Of a DNA stretch of 64,000 bases, positions 28,313 to 46,060 are shown piece by piece (within the stretch, counting starts at the first letter, position 1; the number at the start of each line of letters is the position of its first letter). Under the pieces are notes generated by a model. That model ran no database searches. It was not told the origin of the DNA and worked only from the letters and a program-made list of their open reading frames with translations. The stretch spans positions 23,888,650 through 23,952,649 of the forward strand of contig NC_134026.1 of assembly GCF_964204645.1 (NCBI RefSeq), written 5' to 3'. Source of the stretch: Tubulanus polymorphus (taxonomy: Eukaryota > Nemertea > Palaeonemertea > Tubulaniformes > Tubulanidae). A program made the translations under genes and the position numbers.

Positions 28313-31262
28313 TCACTTATAAACGAGGAATTCTTTACTGCCGGTGTAAGATGTGGCAAACAGTTTCCCATCGGCAGTTGGATCAGTAAACGCAATATTT
28401 GCCTTGGATAATGGATAACCTAGTACAAAATTAAACCTGAAATAAAAACATGACAAAAATACATATTTCATCGTATCAATACACGTGGTCACTATTTTTT
28501 AGTTGTAAGACTGAAATCATACCTCAGACAATCTAATAATCTAGTCGCAATGCCTTTTCGTCTGGCGTGCTTAAAAACCCATACTCGACTTATGCCGCAT
28601 CTACACGGGAGCATTTCAGTGCTACAACACCAAGCTTTGCCAATCTCCTGTTTATCATCTCCGGCAAGAACACGACATGCCTACAATAAATTTCAGATTT
28701 ATTTAGATCTTTTTAAGAGACAAAAAAGATGACCGATTGGTTTGGAAGGAATGAAGTAATAAAATAAACTGCCATCTCCAGAGAAATCAGTAAGTACTCA
28801 CTTGTGAAATAGGCTCAGCAACACAACACCCTACTACTCTTTTCTCGTCATTCACATAAATATAAATCTGAAAGCAACATTAACAACAAAAGTTGTGGGT
28901 TTTATTCACTGAATCAGCATATAAAATATATGCATTTCTTGCACCACGACAGAAATAGACAAAACTGTTCCTTACACGTTTATTAGCTTTCTGGCTTTGA
29001 TCACACATTTCCGAAAATCCAAGATCATCATCAACCACTTTCAGAATGGATGCAATCTATGAGTAGATTTGGAAGATACATTCAGTACGAATTTGAGATT
29101 TACAACAGGTACCAGTGCAAATTTCAGAGTGTTCAAAGAGTATTTACGATTTTATGGGGGGAAAGAATTATGTCCTAGCTTCATATGTCAGGGTAGGGGT
29201 TAGAGTAAAATGTAAAGCGTCAAAAATTTCCTGATGCAAAATAAATTACATTTACAATACAAGTATCACAACACTCTACCCTACTTCCTAATTAGAAATA
29301 AATGTCCTAAAGTGAAAATGTCGAGCGTAGGTCGCATCTTAATAGATCAGTTGTTTCAGTGAATACCAGTAATTAGGCTAGGCAGTATGACAGCCAATTT
29401 GATGGAGGTGTAATTTTATCAATGAAATAACTACTATTTGAATGCTTCCTATGAGATTATATTCACCTTTTTCTGTGCAGTTTTGTCAGTATATGATAAC
29501 AGCACAATTTTGCCATCAGAAAACTCTTGGACAACTCTTTCTTTTTTCCAACCCTTGAAAGAAAATAAATCTTGTTTAGAGATACGTCCTTCAAGGGAAA
29601 TAGCTTAGAATGAATGTGTTATGTCTGGGTTTTGTTTTATGATCAAATGAGCTTGACCGTGAAATAAACATAGCACAATTGAATGTACACATTTCAAGTC
29701 ATCTGTAGTACATACTGTATATCTGAGAGCATTTAAAAATCGCTGATGGAATCTAGAATGAGCTGCTTCATCTTCTGGTTCTTTTTCTGTGTAAATCATT
29801 CCACAAGTCGGACATTCAATAGTGACATGTTCTTTCTGCCCAAAATCCTATAAAAAAATAAAATCATTGATATCTATTACATTATGCCATCTTTAAATTT
29901 CATTCCTTTACTAGCACGGGCATATGAATAAGAAACCATTACCAATATCATCTGCTCTTTTCCATCTTCGCGCAACGATTTCAACAGAGTCTGTCTTCTG
30001 GGCGTAGACTTTCGTGAACCAGGGCTATCATCCGTATTGCTGCAATATTGAAAACATCCTTAAAAACAGATCCAACCACAATGGCTACAGATTTCAAAAT
30101 GAAATTGAAAGCATTAGTTCTGAACATTCATTGCTTTAAACGGCATCGGTTATACTTACAATCTTAAAGTCGTTTGAATCGGGCTGTTGCGTGGACTAAA
30201 TATTGGGTAACACTTCTTTCCATCAATGATAGCAGGTGGAAGTTTGTTTTCGATATTCAACACATTTGTGTTATCTAGAAAATGAAGCCAAAACAATTTC
30301 AAAAATGTAAATATCGAAGACAGAAAATGTGTCCATCGAGACTTACCATTCAGGACAGTTTGATTTGAGGCTGGTACAACTAAACCATCAACAATATCCG
30401 TAGAGGAATTGACTTCTAAATTATCATTATTTTCACTAAGCGATGATGCACAACTTGATGCGCAGTTACTTGAGAATTCACCCGTAAATAAGTCCTGTGA
30501 GTAAACATTATTGCACATTGGTTCAGGATTGTCAGTCGATATGTTATTGTCAGCAATGTCGACATCATCATCGGAAACACCAAAACCTGTACTTCCACAT
30601 ATTTCAACCGGTTGTTGATCAGATTTAACCTCCACAAGACATTCCCTAGATAGCACAGGAGGTATATCGATGGAAGCAGACGCAACATTTTCATCTGTTT
30701 GTCGCATCAACATAGGAGGTTCGGAATTATCAGTGCTCAAGGCTCGGGGTTTCTTCTTGTCGGCATAAAACTCGAGCTCAGCAAAACTGTGTTTTTTCCT
30801 GGGAGCCTTCAACGATTCAGTTCTACGATGCTTCACTTTAGCCGTGAGATTGTTTCTCTTCTTTGAACCCTTACTATTCTGCTTATGGTAAATCAATTGA
30901 AAGGATGCACGCTGAACTGACTTTGTTCGGTGTTTGAAGAACTTCTTTCCATTATTTCCAACAGAATTTTCTTTAACATCCAAACCTTCATTAAGGCTAA
31001 TTTCCTTGACTTTCGTAGTTTGTGCCCTTGTTATGTTTCTTTTTCTACTGTTTGGAAGTGAACCAGCCTTAACTTCACCTAACACTTTAGGCGAATTATC
31101 ATGTTCTGATGGTCGCTGCATACACAGCTTTTTTGCTCCATAGAATGAGCCAATTTGAAATTCGACATCATCTGAAATGTGATCAACAGAACGCTTAGCT
31201 GATCTCATTGCATCGTCACAAGTAACTGCATCGGGTTGACTCAAAGATCTGATTGGCCTCAT
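28313..31262 (-). CDS. ESCO: ESCO-family cohesin (SMC3) acetyltransferase
   Basis: Ten coding exons on the minus strand close in frame to 591 aa: 30347-31262, 30160-30274, 29943-30039, 29716-29847, 29467-29553, 28976-29056, 28802-28867, 28523-28680, 28313-28436 (the first two belong to the basic N-terminal region). Family members acetylate SMC3 in the nucleus to establish sister-chromatid cohesion. Residues 1-345 are a Lys/Ser-rich, probably disordered tail. A C2H2-type ESCO zinc finger follows (C388-P-T-C391, H406, H410). The acetyltransferase domain starts at GWKKERVV (421) and carries RVVGCCVAEPI, the acetyl-CoA loop region CGISRVWVF...RRKGIATRLLD, and the diagnostic end AFTDPTADGKLFATSY...FLVY. 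A QTTLRF string at 339-344 recalls a PCNA-binding PIP box but lacks the second aromatic. The ATG at 31,262 gives the usual family length; an upstream non-coding exon probably lies in the CpG-rich stretch near 32,100-32,210. Nine exons are listed; exon 29716-29847 carries the zinc finger. ESCO1 versus ESCO2 cannot be decided. Confidence 0.95.
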
Positions 31263-32277
31263 ATTCACTTGTTTAGCACAGTTAGTGGATCCTACTCAAA
31301 TAAAAACATACAAAATTTATAAGACATTAAGCCAGGTGACTAGTCATACAAAATGGATATTTTCACAAACCACATCAATTTAACCTATTTGATTTAGCTA
31401 AAAATGTTTTGAATAGGAAACTTACTAACTAGGAGAGAATACAACCAGATAGATAGTACATCTATAGGTTAACTAGTTTATTTGACGCATGGCTCCTCTA
31501 CAAATCAAACTAAGGTCGGTTGGAGAAGCTACATCCTGGCCCTAGGGGCCTAATTCAAAAAATGAATTTTTTCTGCAACCAACTAATCTATAGAGTCCGG
31601 AAATATGATGGGTGGTCGTGCTGAAATCATATGAAATGGAAAATGCCCCTGGTATGGAACCACAGCCAGCCACACACACTACTCTAAGCTAAGCACATGC
31701 ACAGACACTGCTGCACTGCACTGCGGCAGGGCCGGGGAAGGAAAGAGGAGGGACGAGGGTAATGATACCAGTGTCAGTATTCCCGTAGGCTATTAGGGGG
31801 TTCATCCACTATTCAGTTTTCCTGAAGATGACCGTTATCGTTGAAACGTTGAATAAACTACAACAGCTCCAAGCAAGGCAAGCCAACCGATCCGGCGGAT
31901 CCGATGTCGATGATCGAGCAGAGGAAACATTTTCGGATTTCATTTTCTCGTAATTATTGTGGGAATCTCAGTTGTATCCACTATTAAATTGTGACATGCC
32001 CCTGCACTTGTGTCTCCAGCGTGGGGTACATTCTACTCAAACTAAGGGTCTTATTCCTATTGATAAATGAAGGAACAAACTAATTTACCACAATTTTTCC
32101 TTCTTCAGGCCTTAGTCTTGGCGCGCCATTACGCATCATAGATGGCAGCACGATACGGTCAGTGAACGAGTAAACGCGGCCGGAGAGATCCCTTATAATA
32201 ACTAACTGATGTTCGCACCAGAAAAATAAATTTTCACAAAAAGCTACGACTCAAAATTGAGTTAAATGCATAAATTC
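31263..32277. other. ESCO upstream region
   Basis: This is the spacer between the start of ESCO and the poly(A) signal of the DDX43-like gene; both genes are on the minus strand. It contains the half element at 31,812-31,975. A locally CpG-rich patch at about 32,110-32,210 (GGCGCGCC, AACGCGGCCGG) is the likely ESCO promoter. A GTAAAT donor (minus) near 32,090 could end a 5' exon carrying a short upstream frame that is not in phase with ESCO. Confidence 0.45.
31812..31975. repeat. Half element of the CCTGAAGATGAC family
   Basis: TTCCTGAAGATGACCGTTAT, then CGTTGAAACGTTGAATAAAC and GAGGAAACATTTTCGGATT match the right arm of the element at 2,239-2,570 and the left arm of the one at 14,792-15,087. 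No matching inverted arm is present on the other side, so it is a truncated copy. It lies in the spacer between the DDX43-like gene and ESCO, probably within the ESCO 5' intron. Confidence 0.65.
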
Positions 32278-32283
32278 TTTATT
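32278..32283 (-). terminator. Poly(A) signal, DDX43-like gene
   Basis: AATAAA on the minus strand, about 455 nt past the stop codon of the DDX43-like gene, in an AT-rich context. Confidence 0.6.
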
Positions 32284-32736
32284 AAAAAAATTCAAATGAA
32301 AAGTTGCAATTGACTTGATACTAAAACTTAGTGTTCAGTTAAACAAATTTCGCCAATATTCGTCAATTGCCCAAATACGTACTTCGATTTTACTGAGTAC
32401 AGTGACGAGTAAATTACACTCTTTATAAAATGATGGGAGAAAACAAGCATTAGTTCTATTCAGTTGTGAATCCAATATAATTTGTCCGCAGTTAGAACAT
32501 GATCCCATATCTATCTCATACAACACAATAAATGCAAACTGATTGTATTTCACTACTATTTTTCCCAATTAATGAGAATTTTCAGCCTCCTTCGAAATCA
32601 TACACAAAGGAACATATACGCTTAAAATCTGCAATATTGCACCTTGAACTGCATCTGTCAACCATCAGGTTCACCATCAGGCTTCCGATGAGTGAATTTG
32701 GAAAAGTCATTGAATAGATCTCCTCGTCACTGGTGC

Positions 32737-37662
<4,926 letters not shown>

Positions 37663-40288
37663 TCTACGCGATGAATATTACACTGTAATGATTTAATTCA
37701 AGCCCCAATTTCACTTAAATTGTTCAACTATTACGGGAACTGCGCGTGTGAACAGCGACATCTAACATCAGGAACGGCTGTAAGATTTTCACCGGAACGA
37801 CGATACCGTAGAAACTCAATCACAGTATTTCAGCACAATTTTGCTCCAAAATTAAAGACTATATGTTGATAAGATATTTCTAACATTCCGACATTTTGAC
37901 TGACAAGCATTTTTTTAGGTGTTTATGAAATTTAGGAGACAAGCCGCGACTATTTTTATTATTGGCAAGTGAGTGTACATTTTCGGTATTGAACAGGGAT
38001 TTCCTTTAATATCAAGGTCGAGGCAACTGTCAAACTTTTTTCTTCATTGTGAATCATTTTTTTGATGGAATTTGGAGGTTTGGCTCTGTTTCTCATGCTT
38101 TCAAACACTGAATCGTTGTTGAACTAGTAGCTGGAATTAAGGATTTATTGGATTGTTTGTGATAGTAGATGCTCACATACTTTTAGGTAAGACTGAAAAT
38201 GATAGAAAATCAATTTAACCGAGTTAATATTGCTTGCTGGAATTTTTTTGATCTTCAAGATCAAAAGAATTCCAGCAAGATCATCTTGTAACCAAAGAGG
38301 ACCGATGGATATGATACCTGCGTGATTATATTCTGTAAGTGACTAGGTTGTGGACAAAGTTTCATGTTATTCTTTTTACCCAGTCCTGAAGAAAGTGACT
38401 GTTTCGCGGCACTCCGTATGCTGACACTTGACTGACAGCTTGCGTTCCTCGGGGTCGCAATGAAGCGACACCACTGGCACTAAGGACAGTTCTCAGTGAA
38501 ATAAATCTCAGCTAATTTCAGCTATAATTGAAAAGTCTAGTCAGTGAATAGGATTTGAGAAATGTTTCTGAAGGCCTGCCTACTAGTAGTATCTAGTTAT
38601 GGGAACCCATACATTGTCTGGTACAGTTTGAGGCCAGTACAGCCTGAAAGTGTTGTGCTGTTATGTCTACCAACAAGGCTATATAGTTTATTTAGACAGA
38701 GTGACAGAAATCTTTTCAAACAACTTATAATAATCAGTAGTATAATCATTTTGTGCTCCAAAAACTTTTGGAATTTCTGAGGGAATAGATTTAAATCTGA
38801 ATCTGAACCAGTGTTAATTTGCTCTTAAATTTGTTCTTATTTTTGATTAATAAGTTTTTTTGTTAGCAATATTTTCAAATCAGATCAGTAGGCCAGTACC
38901 TCAAATAGGGTTAGGCCTAAGTTACCGTACACTTTACAGCACTGGGTATGTTAGTTCTGGTTGTATATCTAGGCTATAGTTTCTGTACAATAAATCAAAT
39001 ATTTTTCAATGATTAGTTTAGCATGCATTGAATGAATCACTCAGACTGACTTGCTGACTACAGATGATGATTATTCATTTTCCAGAGTTTATCAGAGCTA
39101 TTTGTGAATTCTTTAGGCCTACTATCTGCGGTATTCACATCTCAAAGAAACTTTCTACAGGCTGGCTCGATATCAAAAACGCAAATTTTTCCTTTGTTTT
39201 CGATATTATGTTGTTTTATGGATGGTTTTTCTACTTATGATCCTAAAAAACAAATGAATTACGTGTTTAGTTATAGAAATTATGAACACTGTCCCGACCT
39301 AACAATCTCAATAAAGAAGGTTAATGCTTCAATTAGCCAATTATAATAAGCATATCACTATAGGGTACCGGTAGTTTATTCATTGACCTAGTAATAATTT
39401 TCCTCACATATTCTTTCAAAGGAATAAATAGTATATATACACTCGAATTATGGTGGTATACAAACTTCTTTTAAGTCAAGACATCTCTTTAAGTGAAAGA
39501 CTTTGATCTTCCCAATCATGCCTGGTTACTGGCGTAGGCTTAGGTCTATTTATTTCTGAATTTTCTCTTGTCAGCACAATAATAGATCTGAGCGCAAGGC
39601 CTGTTAGATTGGGCGTGCCCAAAAACTTTGTCTATGATGATCAAACAAATACTTAAACTCTAAAATGAAATGGTGAAAGTATTATTGACCCAATATTCCC
39701 ACTCAAATATTCTGATGTGTTGAGTAATGTGAACTGTGTATACAAGCAACTTTTGCTACCTGTATGCGTTTAATACATTCACATAGCGCCGGAAGAGTTC
39801 CAGACTATCCTGTGCTGGTGGTTTGTATATTGCTGTGTGTAACTTCACTCATGCATTTTCTTGGATAGAATGAGAAAGTTGTTTTTGCGAAGCAGCTAAC
39901 AGTTAGTTTCATCATAGAGGTTGCTTTTATCTGACACTGAACATTCCGTGTGTGAATACCTTGTAGGTAAGAATTTACATTGATTTTTGGAAACCACTCA
40001 GGGCTAGTATGTTATCCCTATGTATTTAGGCAATAGTAGTTTCTGAAAGTATTCTAGATTCAGGAATGGATTTAGTTCAATGAGGTTTTGTGACTGACTT
40101 TGGCTTTGTGAAAAACATGTGGAGGAAATTATCTATCTGTAAGATGATGAATATTTGATTAGATATTCCAATAGTGACGAAATAGGACTGAGGAATTTAA
40201 CTACAAACCCTATTCCCTTTTTGGTTCTTATATGAGTGGGAATTGTTGAAGAATTTTTAGAATGGTTTGAATTATTTTTTTAGGTGGC
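37663..40288. other. Divergent spacer between DDX43-like and FRRS1-like A
   Basis: This holds the DDX43-like promoter (its left end, with CpGs near 37,730-37,810) and the upstream region of FRRS1-like A. An AG|GTAAGA donor at 39,966 is a likely end of a 5' UTR exon spliced to the acceptor at 40,282. A near-perfect hairpin lies at 38,234-38,278. Short open frames at 38,562-38,780 and 39,104-39,346 have no recognisable content. Confidence 0.5.
38234..38278. repeat. Near-perfect short hairpin
   Basis: TTGCTGGAATT...TTTTGATCTT is followed at once by AAGATCAAAA...GAATTCCAGCAA, giving a stem of about 20 bp with almost no loop. It may be a microRNA-sized stem or the relic of a palindromic element. 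The loop is too short for a canonical miRNA precursor. Confidence 0.6.
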
Positions 40289-43200
40289 ATGAATGCATTG
40301 ATAATATTAACGTTGCTGGTGGGTATTCAACTGTGTGGAGCGCGTATGACTGGAGCTCCTATTGATGCCTGCGTTACAATGGTACCGCAACATAGAAATT
40401 ATGTTCCGCAGAAATCGGCAGCTCCATTTACAGTAACAGTACCGAATACAGTGACTAGTTACACTGCTGCTCAATCAATCACAGGTATGTGTGTAATTTT
40501 TTGATAACAAATTATTTCATTTCACAGTTCTTATGAACCCTTTCTGTAACAGGCCTTTTTTATGGAAGCCCTAGGTGACGTACAAGATAATCTTTTCACA
40601 ATTCGACATAAGTCGAAATTGGGAAAAAATTATCTCGTATGTCACAGGGGCTTCCGTACTTTATCTACATTAGAATACTTATATTTTAGTGACGATTCAA
40701 CAGAAAGCTCCAAGCTCATTAAAAATTAAAGGATTTTTGCTGGAAGCTCGTCGTGTAAATTTTCAGCTGAATGTTGATGAGCCAATTGGAACTTGGACAG
40801 CAGCGGCAAACACTCAAACTGTCACATGTACTGCGGCTAATGTAAGAAAAATCTATTCGTGCAGTTTCAACAACTGTTGTTTTTATTTCGAAAAATGTTT
40901 AAAGATTTGTCATCAGGAGCATCTCTTTACTGTAATGGTTTCTTTTTCTAACATAATATCTTTGATGAAATATTTTCTATAGGACGCTCTAACTCACAAA
41001 TCACCTCTGAATCTGGCAACTATTACTGGAGCGTGGACAGCTCCTACACCAACCCAAGATCAAATTGTGTTTAAGTGAGTTTGGTCCTTATTAAAAGATA
41101 AATATGATGCATATTAAGATATAAATATGCGATGTATAAGGCTGACTTTGATTCACAAAAAGGAAAAACATTTGAAGGAATGGATTTTTATTGCTTATAC
41201 ATGTATCATTTTAGAGCAACGATAGTTACAAACTTCAACACATTTTGGACAGATGTAACATCGAAGGTGATCACAACCAGTGGTGCCCAACCTTTACCAA
41301 ATCCTACATTCGCTCCGGTAAGTGTTTAGTGAAAAACTAATGAATACTGTTATACTTACCTCATCATTGATTCAACTGCAACAAAGGGGAAATCAGTTTA
41401 ACATATTACTGTATACACATACATGTTAGTACATGAACTATCACTGTTTTGTTTCTAGTTTAATCCAATTGCTCAAATAAAAACCTTGGGAGAATGTGGA
41501 TTGACTAAGGGCTGTTTCATGCAGCCCTCAAATTGTGTCGAAAGTGACTGTGAATACTTGGTGACTTATCGTGAAACGCCGGATAAAACTGCTATAGATT
41601 TTGAAATGAGTGCAAAGACCACTGGTTATGTAGCTGTCGGATTCTCGAAAGACCAACTGATGGTAAGTTTCTGTACAAGGAGTTACTTGAGCTTTAATGC
41701 TCCTTAATGATTCTGTTGTTAGTAACGGCTATAATTTCTCTATGTCTTCATTCTGAAACAAGAGTAATGACGTCTTTACTGTATTATCTTCAGGGAGATG
41801 ATAGTGTGATTCAATGTGCTTTCGTCAGCAGTAATTCACGCGTGGTTATATCTAATTCATACAATGAAAAGAATCTTAAAGCAAATAGGCCAATACCTGT
41901 ACCATATGTAAGTCTTCATACCTCAATTAGATACCAAATTGATAAAGACATTTACCGGTATATGTGCTGTTTTTATGGTAGTTCGTTGTTGAATCCCATG
42001 CATTTCGTTTAGTAATGAAGTTTTGTTACGTACATTGTTCTGTTTCTATTGTCTTCTTGCAGAAGCAAGGTGGATTGACGGGCATGCAAGGGTATTACAA
42101 CAATGGACGTTTGAGTTGTAGATTCAGGAGAAATAAAGTAGTCACTGGTGGTCCATCTGCACAATTATTTGCAATTGATAAACCGTATTACTTGTTTGTT
42201 GCTCGAGGAGCTGTCACTCCAGATGGTGAGTCCATTTTGCTGCCTCGATGTCTGGTATTGCAATATTCGGTTATAACACATTGACGGACTGTTGTCAATC
42301 ATCAATTTTGATGAAATTTTTCCAGGCTATTTGGTGAAACACAACACTAGCCCAGGAATGTATCCACTTATATCTCCTAAGAAAGTTGACATGGTTGGCA
42401 ATAATATGCTGTATTCATATGTCCCTGTCAGAAACAATCTTGTCAAAGCCCATGGTAGGTCCAATTCTGCTAGAATTTCTGACCATTCGTGAACAGCTTT
42501 GTCAACTTTGTGCACATATTTGATCAATCTTCAGGTTGTATGATGATTGTCGCATGGATTTTGTTTGTCAGTTTTGCAATGCTGATGGCGCACTACTATA
42601 AACCTATGTGGCCAAATGAGTCGCTGTACAAAGAACGTGTCTGGTTCCAGGTACATGTATATACAGTCTTACAATCATCAAATATAATGATTCTATCACA
42701 TTGTGATTTGAAAAGTCCACCTTCACTATGAATACGTACATGTAATATGATACAGTTTTTCTGTACTGTAAAATATTCATAAGTGGAAATGATTTGTTGT
42801 TTTTATACCATTACGCATTTGTATATTCTTTAAGGTTCACCGCGCTTGTATGATTGTTGCTGTTATCTTGATTATTCTGGCATTTATTCTGATTCTGATA
42901 CACGCTCGTGGATACAGCAATGTGAGTATATTATGGAGTCTGGGAAAATCAACATGTTCCAGGGAATTAATTTGTCCTTTCTTATATTGTAGTTAAGAGG
43001 ACTGCCTTACGCTGCTCATCCTATCCTTGGGTTCATTATTGTTGCCCTTGTCATCATAAATGTAAGTTGTTATTGACAGCTTTTGTAGGTGTACTCTGCA
43101 TGCATTAAGTAAGCAATTTTGAGTTAATGTAGAAATTATGCTTTTCTTTATTCAGCCACTTATAACCTTGTGCCGCTGTAAACCAGAGGATGATGATCGT

Positions 43201-43814
43201 CCTATTTTCAATTGGATCCACTGGGGTATTGGAACGGTGGCTCACATATTGGCAGGTAAGAAACTTATCTTATTGCTGTTACTCAAATAAAGTCGCTCTT
43301 CACTACAATTCTGATGTTTTCATAATTCAATTTTTAGTCATCAATATTTTTATTGGGATGGATCTGGAAGCTGCAGCCGTTTTGTGGTTTTGCTCTTGGA
43401 TTCTGGTCGCCTGGGTCATCTTCCACGCTGTGGTACAAATTACCTTGGAGATTCACCAGTGCTGCATGCGAAGACGAGATAAAGGTTCGTAAATTTCATC
43501 TGATTCTGTAAATACAAGAATGAATTAATTTCTGATAAAAGGTATCTGATAATCTTTCAGAGAAAATGCATGATTATGAGCTGGAAAAAACCAAGACTGT
43601 ACAGACATACCCGTATAGACGTCCTGAACCAGCTGTAAGTAATCAACTATGAATTATCATTACCGGTAAATATTTCAATCAATTGATCATTCTCGAATAT
43701 ATTTCCATTATTATTCAGGGTCGTGGCTTTAAGATATGTATGCTGTCCATATATGGAGTAATAACAGCTTGTGTTGTTTTGGCTATGGTGCTGATCATCG
43801 CTATGTACCCATGA
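40289..43814 (+). CDS. FRRS1: FRRS1-like A: Reeler-DOMON-cytochrome b561 membrane reductase
   Basis: Fifteen exons close in frame to 613 aa: 40289-40484, 40690-40841, 40983-41074, 41215-41317, 41459-41662, 41794-41907, 42063-42225, 42326-42454, 42535-42650, 42835-42921, 42993-43061, 43156-43255, 43338-43484, 43561-43634, 43719-43814. Order: signal peptide (MNALIILTLLVGIQLCGA); Reeler domain (about 20-180, GAPIDAC start); DOMON domain (from 182, CGLTKGCFMQPSNC, AVGFSKDQLMGDD); cytochrome b561 core with the haem-type histidines in AHGCMMIVAW, WFQVHR, AHPILG, NWIHW and VAHILA; and a final transmembrane segment (C-terminal exon). FRRS1 proteins are ferric-chelate reductases that pass electrons across membranes. 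M249 of DOMON is kept, but the position that is His546 in the paralogue's second DOMON is Tyr330 here. The ATG lies just after a splice acceptor, so the 5' UTR is split. The paralogue is at 57,293-61,823 (minus). Confidence 0.94.
40563..40657. repeat. Small inverted-repeat element in FRRS1-like A intron 1
   Basis: TGGAAGCCCTAGGTGACGTA at the left pairs with the reverse complement of the right end (CGGAAGCCCCTGTGACATAC), continuing through GAGATAAT and an inner CGACATAAGTCG palindrome. The whole element folds into one long hairpin. It occupies nearly half of the 205-nt intron without touching the splice sites. Confidence 0.75.
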
Positions 43815-44185
43815 ATAAATTCGAGAAAAGATTTTCTATTCAACATAATTGGGAACTGAAATAATCGTTGAGAGTATTTTATATGCAGTTGCAGGTGTAT
43901 TGAATGTTTTGAACATTTTCTGTATCTATACCATCAATGCTATTTTGTGCGGAAACAAAAGCAAATTCTAGATTAATACAATAGCAGTTTTGGAAACCTT
44001 TGAATAGTTGTATATATGTTTTTTAGATATCTACATACATTTTTACATTTGTCTAAATTATTTGTGAGATCCTGCAGTGTTACGCACTTATTGTGAAATG
44101 GTGAAAATTTCATCTTTTGATATAAACACATACAGCATAATCCATGCTGAAGACAGTAAAACGTTCAAGGTATTGGTCAGTGTAT

Positions 44186-44206
44186 TTATATATATATATA
44201 TATATA
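44186..44206. repeat. TA dinucleotide microsatellite
   Basis: About ten TA units in the 3' region of FRRS1-like A. Confidence 0.85.
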
Positions 44207-44712
44207 CATATGTTTATAAGATTTAGGATAGAGTTCTACAGTTCCTTCTTTTTCATTATTTTATCACTGAAAACAGCTGCTTCCACATTTTATATTGTTT
44301 CATATTATATTTCGTTTGTATCATTACATGTACTTGTATTGTTTGAATGATATTGTTCATTAAGATAAACTTTTAAAGCTTTTAGTTAGCGAGAGACTAT
44401 TGTTCAGACCGATTGACCATCACCTATGATCAGTTTCAAATCAAAATAATTTTGGTAATTAATATCACACTGTCTAAGATTGTTTGGGTTTTATCATTGT
44501 TTTAATGCATAGTTATTTCTTGTGTATATATTTTCAATGCATTCATATTTTATATATTATCATAAAAAACGTGCATGAACTGAACTACTAACTACGTAGA
44601 AAGGTACAGCGCAACAGGTTTTACAAGCTCTGCCAACCGGTTGGGCAGTGAACCAGAAACATATCATTTAGAGATAGGTATTCTAACATTCACATAATGT
44701 CGATGTGAATGA

Positions 44713-44718
44713 AATAAA
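44713..44718 (+). terminator. Poly(A) signal, FRRS1-like A
   Basis: AATAAA about 900 nt past the stop codon in GAATGAAATAAAGGCTACTC. An earlier AATAAA directly after the stop (43,815) could give a very short 3' UTR instead. Confidence 0.4.
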
Positions 44719-45144
44719 GGCTACTCTATTTTGAGGTTTTTCTGAGGATTACCCAAACAATACCCAGGCAAGCAAAATGGTCACGATGTGAAACTATGCA
44801 AACATGTATACGTCCATGCTATAATGTGATAGTTAATATCTTAGTAATTTATATAGAATCCGATATCGGTCACATTACAATCATAATCATCACTTGATCA
44901 AATAGCGATGTATGAAAGCTTGTCTTTAAGCCAAGCAATTAATAAATTCGATACTGCTTCAGAAAAAGATGTTCTTTATGGTCAATGGAATTTCACCGTC
45001 GGGCTGTTGAGACTTATCATTTCGTGTCCATTCTATTTTGATAATATTTGAAATCCATGTGAAGAGGAGACCGATTATCACGCGAACTCTGTGGCAGACT
45101 AAGAACAAGAAAAACCTTATCCAATATTTTTTCTGAAACTTTCA

Positions 45145-45150
45145 TTTATT
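45145..45150 (-). terminator. Poly(A) signal, NIPSNAP gene
   Basis: AATAAA on the minus strand in TTTCAATAAATGAAAG, about 910 nt beyond the NIPSNAP stop. This would give a long AT-rich 3' UTR tail-to-tail with FRRS1-like A. Confidence 0.45.
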
Positions 45151-46060
45151 GAAACATACAGAATTTGCACTGTACATCATCTACAAAGGTATACAAGGGT
45201 TGTTATAACAAAATAACACCTCAGTTGGAAATAGCACATTTCACTGACAATGAATTGGAATAAAAGCCAAATGATGGAGATGCTACATGTACTAATAATA
45301 TACAATAAATAAAACTCATCTATGTTACATCAAATATATTCTGTGTTTCTAAGAAATTTGTGTTCAAGCTGTTGCATATATATCTTTTTCATTTCTACAC
45401 TAAGATATAATTATTTTAAGGCTTAAGGCATGTAATAAGTAAAACTACTTCATAGAATGGAAAATAATTTCTGTTGAACAGCCCAGTAAACTTCAAGTAG
45501 AGTAGATTATGCAGAACTTTTCCTGAACAAGTAAAAAACATAAGCTGAAGAATGTACTAAATTGTTCCAACTTAAAGAATGCAGAGATCAATTACTGATA
45601 ATATTGACATCAATTTAGACACTGGTAAACGGATATCCGCTTGTCTCACCCTTACAAGAAAAAGCACCTTATGTAGAAAGATGTTATATTCTTTTTTGAC
45701 ACACATGTACATATTGCAAGTATTTATTAAATCATTGGGCATTGGAAATGCTCTATTCTGTATGAAAATAAACATCCTATATTGCTGAGATGAACGCCAC
45801 AATTTACCAACATTATTCTAATCCATATGTACATATAAAAACCATGAGACAATGCGTGTAGTAAGTCTTGCAATTCTCCATTAGGGCCATGCATATTCAT
45901 GGAAACATTAACCCAATAATTCTTAATACCGGTTCATATTTTCACACGTTCTACTGTTTTTTTACTGCTGCTGAGATGATGCCGACAATATTTACAGTAT
46001 CTTGTTGCTTACTGAAGAGGAGAGAATGGAGTTGGAATCAGGATACGCGATTCTAAAGTC

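Larger units (their letters stand above)
43815..45144. other. Convergent 3' region of FRRS1-like A and NIPSNAP
   Basis: AT-rich DNA holding the FRRS1-like A 3' UTR, with AATAAA at 44,713-44,718 (plus) as the best signal, a TA microsatellite at about 44,186-44,206, and then the end of the NIPSNAP transcript. No coding frame was recognised. Confidence 0.5.

Noticed and set aside
30934-31143. 69-codon plus-strand frame inside ESCO
   Set aside because: It is the antisense shadow of the lysine-rich first ESCO exon.
32110-32165. Short ATG frame before a GTAAAT donor upstream of ESCO
   Set aside because: Its phase does not match the acceptor upstream of the ESCO ATG, so it cannot extend ESCO; at most it is an upstream frame in the 5' UTR.
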